The notes: generated from the letters alone by a model not told the origin. 64,000 bases of DNA from Candidatus Rifleibacteriota bacterium (GCA_015233565.1 JADFXM010000007.1:1-64000); one strand, 5' to 3'. Counted from the stretch's first letter, positions 46,730 to 57,188 are shown. Translations and numbers: made by a program.

Positions 46730-48019
46730 ATGCGATCAATTTTCAAACTTTCTTTAATTTATTTTTTCGTCGCCATTTGCACTGTATCTGCGCAATTTGG
46801 TTTTTTTGGTGCGCCGTCCATAAAAATTACCGGCATTTTGAAAATGGTCGATGATAAAACACAGCTAGTGGTTGCTGTTCATACGGATGATAAGCAAATC
46901 TACAGATTGGACAGAGTTAATCCGGAAACCATCTCTCAGTTTGCTAATCAGCGCGTTGAAGTAGAAGGAACGGAAGTTAAAGCGGGCTTGATCCATTGCA
47001 TGCACGCAAAAAAAATTCGCTCCCTCGATGATCCTCCTAAAAGTTTATTAGATTCCATCACCCAATTTTATTTATCTTCTTTGTCAAATCCACCCAAAAT
47101 TGATATCGATGTATCAAAAGTGATGGGGCTAGCTGATTCTTGCGACATTATCATCGAGAATAATAGGGCTTTTCCTCAATGGTACGTCATGATAGCGGGA
47201 ATTGTTCCAACCACCAGGTATGTTCACGGTGGAATTGTCGTGAAAGGGTTCGATTTGATTCAATTGAGGAATTTTTTTGATGATCTGACAAAAGGAAAAA
47301 ATTCGATTCCGGTTTATCGACGCGGTTTGGTTAATGAGCACGTCAAGGGAAAAGTTGTTCCCGTTTGGGAATGGCTTCCAAGCAATGACATAGATCCAAA
47401 TCGTCCCTATGTTATTACCCCTGACGTAGTGGTCAAAACTAAGATGAGCTGCATCGTTGCGTTGGACATGGAACATTATCTTTGTGATCCCAAATATGGC
47501 TTTTCGACCAAACATATTAAGGTCATCAGGCTTCCATTGAAATCACAAAGCCAAAAACTTCTGGTAGAAAAATATCTTGGGTACAATCTTGCCAAAAAAA
47601 CAGAATATGACATGGGTTTCTCTATAATGGAATCGGATCAAGGTTTTAGCGTAGATAAAGATGATGAGGTAAAAATAAATTTTGATTTAGCGCCAGTCCC
47701 ACTATATTGTACAGAAATGATCTACCGGGCATTCAATGAAACCTTGGGGATCAAACTCCCGACAACTCAATGTAATCGACTGTTGCTGAACATCATAAGC
47801 AGGATTCCTTTTTTGCCGAAGGGTTTGGTTGGAAAAGTAAAGGAGCCTTTTGTAACGGCAGATTGTTTTATTAAAACCGGTGAAATTGTTTATCAAAACC
47901 AGGATTCGCCTTCTCCTGAAGAAACAATCAAAGAGCTTTCAAATGATATGGTTAAAGGTTTCTGCAAAAAGCTGATGTTAATTTGTACCTTTCATTCACA
48001 ACCCATAAACCTTGAGTAG
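46730..48019 (+). CDS. exported YiiX-like permuted NlpC/P60 protein
   Basis: About 429 residues; ATG 46730 has GGGGAGGA upstream, so the longer frame from 46676 is not used. A signal peptide (SIFKLSLIYFFVAICTVSAQ) is followed by a small OB-like region (SIKITGILKMVDDKTQLVVA). Then comes a permuted NlpC/P60 domain with the His in TTRYVHGGIVVKG and the catalytic Cys in VPLYCTEMIYRAFNETLGI, the YiiX order. Such proteins cleave amide or thioester bonds in cell-wall or lipid-linked substrates. Confidence 0.72.
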   Translation: MRSIFKLSLIYFFVAICTVSAQFGFFGAPSIKITGILKMVDDKTQLVVAVHTDDKQIYRLDRVNPETISQFANQRVEVEGTEVKAGLIHCMHAKKIRSLDDPPKSLLDSITQFYLSSLSNPPKIDIDVSKVMGLADSCDIIIENNRAFPQWYVMIAGIVPTTRYVHGGIVVKGFDLIQLRNFFDDLTKGKNSIPVYRRGLVNEHVKGKVVPVWEWLPSNDIDPNRPYVITPDVVVKTKMSCIVALDMEHYLCDPKYGFSTKHIKVIRLPLKSQSQKLLVEKYLGYNLAKKTEYDMGFSIMESDQGFSVDKDDEVKINFDLAPVPLYCTEMIYRAFNETLGIKLPTTQCNRLLLNIISRIPFLPKGLVGKVKEPFVTADCFIKTGEIVYQNQDSPSPEETIKELSNDMVKGFCKKLMLICTFHSQPINLE

Positions 48020-48435
48020 TGTAAATTTCCCTTCCGATTTTGCTCAGAAGGTGTGAAATATTTGAAATTATGAAGGTGAAAATACTCACCAATTATTCTT
48101 TAATGCAGCCTTTGGGGCTAGTACTTTTCGGAATGTTTAATTTTTTCACACCTTCACACAAGCTGCGAAAAATAATTGTGATTCCTGATAGTACAATGCT
48201 TGAAAACATTGCTGACAAAAGATTGGAATATATTCCACCTCCGTTTTCAGCCATTTTTCACATCTTCTCATTAACCACCGTATTTGTAGGTTGTTAATAA
48301 GTTTAGTCCCAGGTTGCCGCTAATCTTGAGGGTTTAATTGCATTTTGCGGCCGGGAAAAGCCATGCCTTTTCCCGGCACATATGCCACAACTTTCTTCTG
48401 GTGCTGGTGATGCCGTTGAAGAAAATTTGGAAAAG
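48020..48435. other. intergenic gap with R7 copy and a relic gene end
   Basis: 48021-48120 is an R7 copy. Bases 48354-48393 repeat the end of the acetyltransferase gene (48430-48466): GAAAAG.CATGC and ACATAT.CCACAAC occur in both, so a partial duplication of that gene's 3' end is likely. The open frame at 48040-48297 has no recognisable protein. Confidence 0.45.
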
Positions 48436-49074
48436 TCATGCTTTTTCAGGAACATATCCCACAACCCGTCCAGGGTTGCCAACCACGATTGCACGGGAAG
48501 GGACATCTCGTAAGACGACGGCAGCTCCACTAATTTGAGCGAAGTCCCCTATTTTTACTCCGCATCTGATGCGAGAACAAGCTCCAATGGTAACTCCTTC
48601 CCCTATATTAACCCGTCCTGCGCGAAAAACGGTTCCAGTATGCTCATGAAGACTGATTTCAGCATTGGTTCCTACCAGGACACCCTTTCCGATGGTTAGT
48701 AACGAAGGAAGCAGCGAATCAACAAATATCCGTGGTGAAAAGTAGACCGATCGGTGTACTTTGGCTCCGTAAAAACGAAGCAAAAAGTTTTTCATGTTGG
48801 AAAAAGGGAAGTTGTAGGACAAAGTAAGTAGAGAATAGCGCAAAGAGGCTTTCAGATTACCAGTAAGTGTCCGATATTCATGCCAACAAATACAAGTGTC
48901 AACCGGGTATTTTCCTGTACCCACAAATTCGAAGAAACGGTAGGGACAACCAGGTTTTTGAAAATCGGAAAAAGCTTGTACTGCTTCCTGGAAAACTGTA
49001 AATCTTCGATTTCCGAAAAGAGAATCGGAGCTTGCCGAATGGTTGAAGCTTGACGAAGAACTGGACTTTTCCAT
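48436..49074 (-). CDS. hexapeptide-repeat O-acetyltransferase
   Basis: The 212-residue protein has a Ser-rich start and, from about residue 110, left-handed beta-helix turns such as FYGAKVHRSVYFSPRIFVDS, LTIGKGVLVGTNAEISLHEH, VNIGEGVTIGACSRIRCGVK and IGDFAQISGAAVV, ending VVGNPGRVVGYVP. This is the LbH acetyltransferase family that transfers acetyl from acetyl-CoA to sugars or lipids. It lies downstream of the double ketosynthase on the same strand. Confidence 0.87.
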   Translation of the reverse strand: MEKSSSSSSFNHSASSDSLFGNRRFTVFQEAVQAFSDFQKPGCPYRFFEFVGTGKYPVDTCICWHEYRTLTGNLKASLRYSLLTLSYNFPFSNMKNFLLRFYGAKVHRSVYFSPRIFVDSLLPSLLTIGKGVLVGTNAEISLHEHTGTVFRAGRVNIGEGVTIGACSRIRCGVKIGDFAQISGAAVVLRDVPSRAIVVGNPGRVVGYVPEKA

Positions 49075-49359
49075 TTGTTATACCTACATATTTTTTTGAA
49101 TTTGCCTGAAAGAAGCAAGGGAAGCACCCAAAAAAAGAAATAAATGCTTAACTCAGATATCCCGATGCGTATTTGAATTGATCAGAAATTCAGAGTTTCC
49201 AACCGGAAATCCACCTAGCATTTTTCAAGGAAAAAAAGTGTTTATTTATGCTGAAAATTCTTCAAAATTGTGCCAAATGAATTCCTCCTAAATCAGGAAG
49301 TCTGAAACTCTGTCGGAAAGTAATTTTTTCGGAATATGTGTGAGACTTCATTTGGCGAG

Positions 49360-51945
49360 TCAGAGCTTTCTGAAAATGATTCCAGCATTTTGTCCACCAA
49401 AAGCGAATGAATTGGAAAGAATGGTCTTCCCATGAAAAGGTCGTACCACACCTGGAACGTAATCGAGGTCACATAATGGATCAGGGTTATCGAGGTTTAT
49501 CGTTGGAGGAATTTTTTCCTCTTTCAAAGCCATGGCGGAAGCTACTGCTTCAACGGCTCCTCCAGCGGCGATCAAATGGCCGGTCATTGATTTTAAGGCG
49601 TGTACAGGAATTTTATAAGCATGGGATCCCAATACTTCCTTAATGGCGGATGTTTCAACTAAATCGTTTTTTGGTGTCCCGGTTCCATGAGCATTTACGC
49701 AATCAATTTCTTCAGGAGAGAGAGCTGCGTCGGCAATGGCTTTTTTCATGCACAATACAGCGCCTTTCCCATCCAATTCGGGATCGGAAACTCGGAATGC
49801 ATCGAGTGATGAGGCATAACCAATAATCTCGCCATAAATTTCCGCTCCCCGTTTTAGTGCTGAATTCATCTCTTCAAGTATGAGGAAACCTGACCCTTCA
49901 CCAAGCACTGTTCCATCACGGTCGACATCAAATGGTCTGCATGCACGGGTTGGGTCGTCATTCCGAAGGGATAAGGCTCTTAGAAGGCTGAATCCACCTA
50001 ATCCTAACGGGTTCAACATGCTGTCTGCCGCTCCGGCTATTGCAAGGTCAAATTCTCCGTTTCTGATTCGGTGAAATGCTTCGCCCACTACTTGTGCCCC
50101 AGCAGCGCAAGCTGAACAGCAGGTGATTCGTCCACCCATTATTCCAAGAGAGTTTCCTAGAATCCTGCAAATTTGATCGAGTGGAGTTTGGAGTGGTCTT
50201 CTGTTCAAAGAAGCAAATTGTAAATATTCGTTTGCGAAGCTTTCACCGGATTTTTGTGAATGGACAAAAGAGATCACGTCTTCCAGATAGAAAACTTCGA
50301 GGCTTGTCCCGACTAATAACAGTGCCTTTTGAAAAAGGCTGTCACGATCAGGTTGGGAGAGAATTCCGCAGTCGAGTAGAGCTTCATGGGCAGCGGATAA
50401 GCCGAAATAGACTTTTCGGTCTCTTTCAAAAGTAGTTTCCGGAAAGTGTTTCCTGATTTTGTCAAAATCGAAATTTTTTACCTCCCCGCCGATGCGAACG
50501 GGAAAAGTGGATGCGTCAAAAAGAGAAATGCTGGTAACTCCTGATACTCCCCGAATTGCATTTTGCCAGTATTCCGCTGCGGAATTGCCTATTGGACTGA
50601 CGATTCCTTTCCCAGTTATGACGACTCTTCTTTTTTCCGGAGCCGAAAACGTGAAGTTAGTTATTTGTGAGGTAGTTTTAGAGACTGGTGTATCTAAAAC
50701 AAAGGAACGGTCTGGGGTTGCTAAAGGTGAAGTGTTCCCGGAGTTTTGAAAAGTGCTTACTTCTGATTCATGCCTGTCTGTAGAAATTTGTCTGGGTTTC
50801 CCAAGTACAAAAGCAGCTTGTTCCTGTCCATGGCCCAAACAGAATACGAGCATCTTCTGGCAATCCTGCTTTTGTTCGGCAAGAACGAGTGCCCCTGTAC
50901 CAACTTGAATTGCCCCCGAAGCTGCGAATAGATTGCCAAGCGAGAGTTTTGGAAAAATTTTTTCAATCGGTTCTATTTGAAGCTTCATCAACAAACGCTC
51001 TTCAAATTCCTGTTGCTGAGGATTTCCGTCAATTGAGGAAATAAGTGAGTAAGTTTGCCTTTCGGTTGTTGAATCTGATTCAAATAATTTTTCTATTCGC
51101 TTTTCCAAAATTTCAATTCTATTAAGATCATCAATGGGAGCTGATGCGATATTTTCGATGACTGCAAGAATTCGGGCATTTCTCTTTATAGCATTCTCCT
51201 CGTCTTCCAGTACAAGGAACCCAGACCCCTCACCAGGGATACAGCCTCGGTTTCCCTTTTTCCAGGAATCGAAAATTCCCTGCTGTTGAAGACTGATGAA
51301 CCCAAGTTCATGAGCTTTTACATCACACCCGCCAACCAGAGCACATTCCGCAATTCCGGATGAAATGGCTCTGCAACCTGCAAGGATAGCTTGTACTCCA
51401 TTTCCTTCCCAAGGGTTGTACACCGAATTCTCTCCCATGATCCCCTCGTTAATGGAAACGAAACAAATGGGCATATTACTGAGGATTTTGAAACTCAATG
51501 TTGGGCGGACTTTGCGAAGTGCGTTTTTTCCGAAGGCTTTCGGGTCAAAAGAACCATCAGAACCTATTGAATGTCGAATAAGAGGAAAGACTTCGTCCAG
51601 GGTAATACCGGCTAGACCGGTTGACCCATATAAAGCAACCTCTTTGGGCTGGTAATCTTTGCCAACCTGGACACCTGAGTGGAGAACAGCCAGACGTGCC
51701 GCTATAACCGCATAGATTGAGTCCTGATTCATCAATCGCACGCTTTTGGGGTCTTTCACAAATTCATCAGGATTGAATTCCGGGATTTCTGAACAAATTT
51801 GACAAGAAAAAGGTTTACTGGAAAAACGAGTAGGTGAATGAAAATTGTTCTTCCCTGTTCGGAAGGCGTTTTCTATTTTATTGAGGTCCATTCCAACGGG
51901 GGTGACCATTCCAACACCGGTAATTGCAATTCTTCGATTTAACAT
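49360..51945 (-). CDS. fused double ketosynthase (CLF-like plus KS)
   Basis: The 861-residue protein holds two FabF-type beta-ketoacyl synthase domains in one chain. The first (1-385) starts RRIAITGVGMVTPVG but lacks the nucleophile: where KS domains have 'TACSAG' it has SVYNPWEGNGVQAIL, so it is degenerate, like a chain-length factor. The second (about 440-861) is complete: Cys in TCCSACAAGAQVVGEAF, His in NAHGTGTPKND and KSMTGHLIAAGG. KS and CLF are normally separate subunits of type II polyketide or aryl-polyene systems. No acyl carrier protein or other PKS gene is nearby. Confidence 0.9.
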   Translation of the reverse strand: MLNRRIAITGVGMVTPVGMDLNKIENAFRTGKNNFHSPTRFSSKPFSCQICSEIPEFNPDEFVKDPKSVRLMNQDSIYAVIAARLAVLHSGVQVGKDYQPKEVALYGSTGLAGITLDEVFPLIRHSIGSDGSFDPKAFGKNALRKVRPTLSFKILSNMPICFVSINEGIMGENSVYNPWEGNGVQAILAGCRAISSGIAECALVGGCDVKAHELGFISLQQQGIFDSWKKGNRGCIPGEGSGFLVLEDEENAIKRNARILAVIENIASAPIDDLNRIEILEKRIEKLFESDSTTERQTYSLISSIDGNPQQQEFEERLLMKLQIEPIEKIFPKLSLGNLFAASGAIQVGTGALVLAEQKQDCQKMLVFCLGHGQEQAAFVLGKPRQISTDRHESEVSTFQNSGNTSPLATPDRSFVLDTPVSKTTSQITNFTFSAPEKRRVVITGKGIVSPIGNSAAEYWQNAIRGVSGVTSISLFDASTFPVRIGGEVKNFDFDKIRKHFPETTFERDRKVYFGLSAAHEALLDCGILSQPDRDSLFQKALLLVGTSLEVFYLEDVISFVHSQKSGESFANEYLQFASLNRRPLQTPLDQICRILGNSLGIMGGRITCCSACAAGAQVVGEAFHRIRNGEFDLAIAGAADSMLNPLGLGGFSLLRALSLRNDDPTRACRPFDVDRDGTVLGEGSGFLILEEMNSALKRGAEIYGEIIGYASSLDAFRVSDPELDGKGAVLCMKKAIADAALSPEEIDCVNAHGTGTPKNDLVETSAIKEVLGSHAYKIPVHALKSMTGHLIAAGGAVEAVASAMALKEEKIPPTINLDNPDPLCDLDYVPGVVRPFHGKTILSNSFAFGGQNAGIIFRKL

Positions 51946-52070
51946 GACTTTTTCGAGTTCTCCTAGAATGCCCAGTGACAGAGCTAAACCAGAGTCACCG
52001 GTGAGTTTATATTTTCCATTTTTCCAGAATGTTTAAATGTAGAATTCAGTAACACTCAAGCTTTTTTAAC

Positions 52071-52290
52071 TTATACAAATTTCAATTAGTTCGTTCATCC
52101 AACCTCTTTCGTGCTTAAGGTCTGCGTAAAGTGGAGTTGGGTCTGACAGAAATGAATGCTTCAACCATCCGGTAATGGCTCCTTATTTTCATGAAAGTTC
52201 TGTGTTTTCTTGGTAAATATACCGATCCAACCTCATTTTGATCAAATCAATGTTCTTGAGATGATGCACTATTTTTTGGGATTGGTATTA
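52071..52290 (-). repeat. R2 repeat, copy c, with TTA target duplication
   Basis: A 214-base R2 element (52074-52287), inverted relative to the other copies and flanked by TTA (52071-52073 and 52288-52290). It ends 12 bases after the EutBC stop codon and so could provide 3' end sequence for that transcript. Confidence 0.87.
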
Positions 52291-52301
52291 CTTATCAGAA
52301 C

Positions 52302-54749
52302 TCACGGTATTTTCTTTTCAATAGTGGTTTTTCCTCCCCAGAATTCTTCAAGAATTTTTGAGGTTTGCTCGGCTGCGATGAAAGGTTCGAGAGCCGTGTC
52401 TGCAATTCCGGAGACCACTTTGGTAATGTTGTGATCGACTTTCCCGGGTTGGGACCAGGTTTCACCACTAGGTGCGGTTATGTATGCTGAAAATGTGTGA
52501 TGCGTTGTTCCTGGACGCTCGCCGATGATATGAACGATGGCTTTGAGAGATTTCGGATCTGCGGCTTCACCGAACAACTTCTCTCCGATTCTGTAACCGG
52601 CCCGGACGCGGCCTCCTTTTACAACTAAAATTTCTACCGCTAATTTCAGTCCCTTCTTTTCGAGTTTTTCCTTCAATGCTGTAAGATAAGGTGCCAGGTG
52701 ATTCTTGTCCATAATGGCGTGTGCATTCAAGCCATCCGACAGAACAATCTGGACTTGTACGTTTTTGTCCTGTTTCGCTCTTTCATCTTTTAATTTGTCA
52801 AGTATTGCAAGAGAATCAGCATCGATCCTTTCACCCGATTCAGGGTGCAGGATATAATCAGCGCGATCTTTGGAGCAGCTTTTTAAAGAAATTGCATTTG
52901 GAAGGGAAGCAATAAACTCGGGATTAAATTCAGCCCAAATGCACTTTTTTGAGTCTTCATACAAAGTGCGGATTTCGCGATCCAGACCAGGTTCCATTTT
53001 CCATGGTTTATCGCCGAATCCTTCGGCCAGGCAAACTCCGCGGGCTCGGACTTCCTGCATCTTTTTCCGTCCCTCATCGAGGATTTCATTGTCGGGGCGC
53101 TTGTCACCCTTGGCATGCCTGAATTGTAGCCAAATCCAAAGCGGCTGACCGAAATTCGAAGTGGGGTTACCCTTTTCATCGATTACGTTAAGCTTCTGGT
53201 AAAACTTCCACATTTCATCGTTAACTTGGTAACCAAATTTCTCTCTAACTCTTACGTGGTCTTGAAATGCCGTAGTCAAATATCCGAGCATCGGATCATT
53301 TTTTGTGGGCAAAGACATGCAGTAGGCCGGATTTGCAGGCATTATTTGATCCATGCACCAATCCAAATCGTCCAGGGAAATGTCCATGTGCAACGTCGAA
53401 CATACGTCCAGTCCGATGGTGAGCCCGTGAAGTTTTCCCATTACAATGTCTTCAAGGCAACATCTTACAAGTTGATCGCGTGTTCGAAACACCTCAGGTC
53501 CGATGAATCCAGCGACGTCATTTACATGAACCCATGGTTCTTCGGGATTTCCGGCTTTTTTCTGCGCTTCAGCGACTTTCGCTTTGAGTAATCGAACGAA
53601 TCCATATTTTCGGGATTCATGAATTACCATGTCTGTTCCTTGCCCGTGCCCGTTAGTACAATCAGCGCCCTGTCCGGTTTCAAAATAAAATCCATATTTT
53701 CCCGTTCGTTGAGTAGCATAATCAAGCATTTTCTGCAAGGTAACATCAAACGTTGCATTTGCTTTATCGCTTCCCGCCAAACTTTGGAACCAGACTCCCG
53801 TAGTTCCGGGATGTTGCTTTTCCACTTTAGCTTGAACGTCAATATGAGCAAGGACGCAATGAGGAAGTATATTTTCGATTTTAAAAGTTTTCTCAACATC
53901 CATTAGTGCATTTTCCACAGCTGAAACGCATTCCGGAAGGCTGCTGGCAGGGTTAACTCCAAGAACCACATCGCCAACTGCAAAAGAAAAGGCGGAAAAA
54001 ACTTGCCAGATGATGTCTTCAGGATTATCGGTCGGAGAGTTAGGTTGAACCCGTGCTCCCATGTAGCCCTTACTTCCGATTTTTGTACCAGCAAGCGGAT
54101 TGAAAATCTTTTGTCCAATCTTGATCAGTTCTTCGTTGGACATAATTTTTACCATACATCCGATAACATCACTGCTTAAGCCGTCCAGGAGGGGGTGGAT
54201 CTCAGTTTCTTCCTTTGTCAAAAGGAATTCCTTCAATTGTCCCATTGTCATTGAAGCCGATTTTTGAGAAGAATTTATTGAAAGATGTTCCAATAGGCAT
54301 GAATAAAGCGAATCATTGAATAACGGGTGTTTTTGAATATCACTCACTAGCGTATTAGCTAATAATTGCCGTGCCCGGAGCCGGGATTCATTGCTTGGAG
54401 CAGCTACTCCCAGAATCTGGTCACCTTCTTTGAATTCGTTGGCATTTCCGATTATTCTCTGATAAAGAGTTTGATCAAAGCCGTTGGTGTTGCGCTTGAT
54501 GTAACCAAAAATATCTTCTTTGGGCTGAATTTCTTTAATTCCTTGGTTTTCAGATGCTGGAGAATTCAAGACCTTTCTTGGATTCATAGGAATTGCGGGA
54601 GGAGTTTTTTTTATTGGATTAGTTAAAGTCTTTTTAGTTTCGTTTACGGAATTGTTTGGTGTTTGTGAGAAACCTGGCTGTAAAAGTAGTCCAAGTGCTA
54701 GTACAGGCAAAACAAGCGTGCCGCTGAATCTGCTGTTTTCCATCCTCAT
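52302..54749 (-). CDS. exported EutB-EutC fusion (ethanolamine ammonia-lyase)
   Basis: The protein (about 815 residues from ATG 54749) has a signal peptide (RFSGTLVLPVLALGLLLQPG...FSQ) and a Pro/Asn-rich spacer. A full EutB large-subunit domain follows (LLANTLVSDIQKHPLFNDSL, HVNDVAGFIGPEVFRTRDQL, IGLDVCSTLHMDISLDDLDW, MPANPAYCMSLPTKNDPMLG). The EutC small-subunit domain follows (VQIVLSDGLNAHAIM, GRVRAGYRIGEKLF, IIGERPGTTHHTFS). The enzyme converts ethanolamine to acetaldehyde and ammonia with adenosylcobalamin, and EutB and EutC are normally separate cytoplasmic subunits. AGGAGG precedes the start. No other eut gene is near. Confidence 0.9.
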   Translation of the reverse strand: MRMENSRFSGTLVLPVLALGLLLQPGFSQTPNNSVNETKKTLTNPIKKTPPAIPMNPRKVLNSPASENQGIKEIQPKEDIFGYIKRNTNGFDQTLYQRIIGNANEFKEGDQILGVAAPSNESRLRARQLLANTLVSDIQKHPLFNDSLYSCLLEHLSINSSQKSASMTMGQLKEFLLTKEETEIHPLLDGLSSDVIGCMVKIMSNEELIKIGQKIFNPLAGTKIGSKGYMGARVQPNSPTDNPEDIIWQVFSAFSFAVGDVVLGVNPASSLPECVSAVENALMDVEKTFKIENILPHCVLAHIDVQAKVEKQHPGTTGVWFQSLAGSDKANATFDVTLQKMLDYATQRTGKYGFYFETGQGADCTNGHGQGTDMVIHESRKYGFVRLLKAKVAEAQKKAGNPEEPWVHVNDVAGFIGPEVFRTRDQLVRCCLEDIVMGKLHGLTIGLDVCSTLHMDISLDDLDWCMDQIMPANPAYCMSLPTKNDPMLGYLTTAFQDHVRVREKFGYQVNDEMWKFYQKLNVIDEKGNPTSNFGQPLWIWLQFRHAKGDKRPDNEILDEGRKKMQEVRARGVCLAEGFGDKPWKMEPGLDREIRTLYEDSKKCIWAEFNPEFIASLPNAISLKSCSKDRADYILHPESGERIDADSLAILDKLKDERAKQDKNVQVQIVLSDGLNAHAIMDKNHLAPYLTALKEKLEKKGLKLAVEILVVKGGRVRAGYRIGEKLFGEAADPKSLKAIVHIIGERPGTTHHTFSAYITAPSGETWSQPGKVDHNITKVVSGIADTALEPFIAAEQTSKILEEFWGGKTTIEKKIP

Positions 54750-54845
54750 CGATTGATCATTCCTCCTGCTATTTTGTTTCTGACATTGGGATTTAAAGCA
54801 ACTATTTGTTTTTGTACTATTTTTTTTTCGAAAGCGCAACATTTT

Positions 54846-54880
54846 CGTTAGAACCTGTCGGAAAATCTCGGAACATTCGT
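54846..54880 (+). repeat. R4 repeat, truncated copy
   Basis: GTTAGAACCTGTCGGAAAAT and CTCGGAACATTC match the left end of R4 and then diverge. It lies just upstream of the EutBC gene. Confidence 0.65.
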
Positions 54881-54982
54881 GTAAATTTTGCTACAATCTT
54901 TTTTTCTAAACTCTAAGTAATGTTGGACAATGATTTTTTGCTTTACGCGCTCTAAATTGAGTTTTGCAGATTCAATGAGGTG

Positions 54983-55219
54983 TTAATCCATGAAAGAGAA
55001 TAAATATTTCCCAATCATTTCTTCAGTGGTATAACCTAACATCTCTGCCATTTTGGGGTTTACGTATATTGTAAGAGCGTCTCTGTCTATCGCCCAGATT
55101 CCTTCCTGAAGCGTTTCAACCAATCTCCGATGCCTATTTTCACTCTCCCTTAATTCCGTTTCAATTTGTAACTGCTCTTCAGTCCTATGATTTGCTGTGA
55201 TTCCTGCTTCTTTGCTCAT
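54983..55219 (-). CDS. PAS-domain fragment
   Basis: A 78-residue product covers the first two thirds of a PAS domain (SENRHRRLVETLQEGIWAID then VNPKMAEMLGYTTEEMIG) and stops at FSFMD, where the domain should continue. It has no output domain. It is probably the truncated end of a sensor gene. It lies between the broken PAS-LuxR gene and EutBC on the same strand. Confidence 0.6.
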   Translation of the reverse strand: MSKEAGITANHRTEEQLQIETELRESENRHRRLVETLQEGIWAIDRDALTIYVNPKMAEMLGYTTEEMIGKYLFSFMD

Positions 55220-55342
55220 CTCAAAAAGTCCTTCAATAATAATGGTCTTATGATTAAGTTAAGATTCGATAGAATAGCGAGTTTTATTTTTCACTCCTGC
55301 CTTGGTATTTTAAACAATGGAATTCGCATCGCAAGGTCACTT

Positions 55343-56560
55343 CTATGACGTCTCAGGCGTATAATGATGAATATATTCAATTGCAATTTTTAGTAATTCG
55401 CGGTTGTTTTTTGCTTTCAATTTTTGCCGCAAAAGCTGCATGCAAGTTGTAATCGTTCGAGAGCTGACAGAAAGTTCTTTGGCCATTTCTGACGTTCCGA
55501 AACCTTGGCCTATCATTCGAAGAATTTCCATTTCCCTTTTCGAAAGTTCCTTAGAAATGTTTTCTATTTCACTGAGTCCCGAGAGCTTCTCTTTAAATTC
55601 CTTTGGTAGAGATTGACCAAAAAAGCGCTTTCCCTCTCGAACGGAAATAATCCCTTCAACATAACTTCTATCAAGGTTTGATTGACTTTGGCCAATTCAA
55701 GAGTGCGTTCTTTGACACGTTCTTCCAGTGTTTCTCGCGCCTGACGCAAGTTTTCTTCCAGCCGTTTTCGTTCTTCAATTACCGAACCGAAACCCACTTG
55801 AAATTCAAATTGGCCATCGGGCCCTGGTATTACAGTAAATGTGTCATCTACCCAGACATATTCCCCATTTGGAAGTTTAAGTCGAAACTCTGCGTACATT
55901 GTAAAGTTGCCGCTTTTGTTGTTTTTCATCATTTCGGAATGTTGAGCCCAAAGACGCTTGTTGTCATCGGGGTGTACCTCATGTGCAAAATTCGGAATAG
56001 GGAAGTGCCAGGATTTCTTCCTGGGATCGTCCAAGCGTTTTGGCAAATCCACGGCTGATATAGTCAAAACGATCTCTTTTAATATCGATTCGATACATGG
56101 CATGAGGCGATTCTTCAAGAATTGCCTTAAACAGTTTTTCGCTTTCGGATAGCGCTGGTTGTTTCACTTGACGCTCAGAAATGTCGACAAAAATTCCTTT
56201 TAATGTCTTTCGTTGGGAGTTGTCAGTCGCTTGTTCTACTCGAGATCTACATTCGAAGTGCCTGATTTTGCCTTTTCCGTCAAATAAACGTAGCCCACGA
56301 TTCATTATGTTGGAATTCCCTGCCTTAACGGAGGTCAGATTAAACTGTACAAACCTCTGATCAGGCCGGGGTATTTGTTCAAGAAATTCTTGCTGTGAGA
56401 GGGTTGCTATCGGAGGTAGACCTAATGTTTCTGAAAAATTCCGGTCAAAAGAAAAAATCATGGTTTCAAGATCCACCTGAAAATGTATGATTGATATCAA
56501 TGACCCGATGAAATCTTTTGAAGGGGGATCCAGAAAATCACGGCATGCTGTTTTACTCAT
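55343..56560 (-). pseudogene. PAS-PAS-LuxR regulator broken by two frameshifts
   Basis: Three overlapping frames make one logical protein: a PAS-like sensor (56560-55979), a second PAS and coiled coil (55985-55645, frame shifted), and a LuxR-type HTH (to 55343: EMEILRMIGQGFGTSEMAKE). The first break is one extra T in GAATTTTGC near 55987; the second, near 55645, looks like one lost A before GGGATTATTTCC. The two shifts cancel, so the ends are in the same frame. Either the gene is decaying or the reads are wrong. Upstream of EutBC, it could once have regulated it. Confidence 0.75.
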
Positions 56561-57188
56561 ATTTTCACCCCAATATTTAAATAACCCATTAGAAGTATAA
56601 TACTTTGCAAAACAAAGCGTATGAACAAATTTTAGACCGTTTCCAAGAGGTTTGGATAACCATTTACTGCTATGTAAAGAGAAGTGCCTCCGGGGAAAAC
56701 GACAATGCCAAAAACCAGTTCAAGGTGCTATGAAAGACAAGTTCGCAGGACGGTCGATAAAGAAAAAAAAGTCTTGCGAAAATACCGGGTTGGACAATCA
56801 ATGTATTTGAGCAAATCACCTGTTTCAGATTGTTCTTTTCCTCCCCAGGCAGCGATCATTAATATTATTTATGGTGTTTTTATACTATCACATTTTAGCT
56901 TGTATGAAAAACCACATTATCCTCCAGGGCAAACGTACACTTTTTTCGCTGTTAATCAACCTTTTACGAGGTTTCCTGTTGAAGCTACTTTACCGGGAAT
57001 TTCGTATAAAAAGCTCATTTTTTGAAAAAATATTAGCAGAAAAATATGATTTATGAAACGGCATTGAAAAGATTAATCGCATCAGATCAACAAAAAGTAA
57101 GCGTTTGCCCTGCATTATCCTCAAGAATAATCTGAAGAATGACTTCTTCTTCAAAATAGATTAAAACAACTATTTTTTGAAAACAGAA
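56561..57188. other. intergenic gap, nothing recognised
   Basis: Two competing open frames (56684-57025 and 56871-57056) are present but neither shows a family motif, and no ribosome site is strong. They may be decayed transposase or nothing. Confidence 0.35.
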
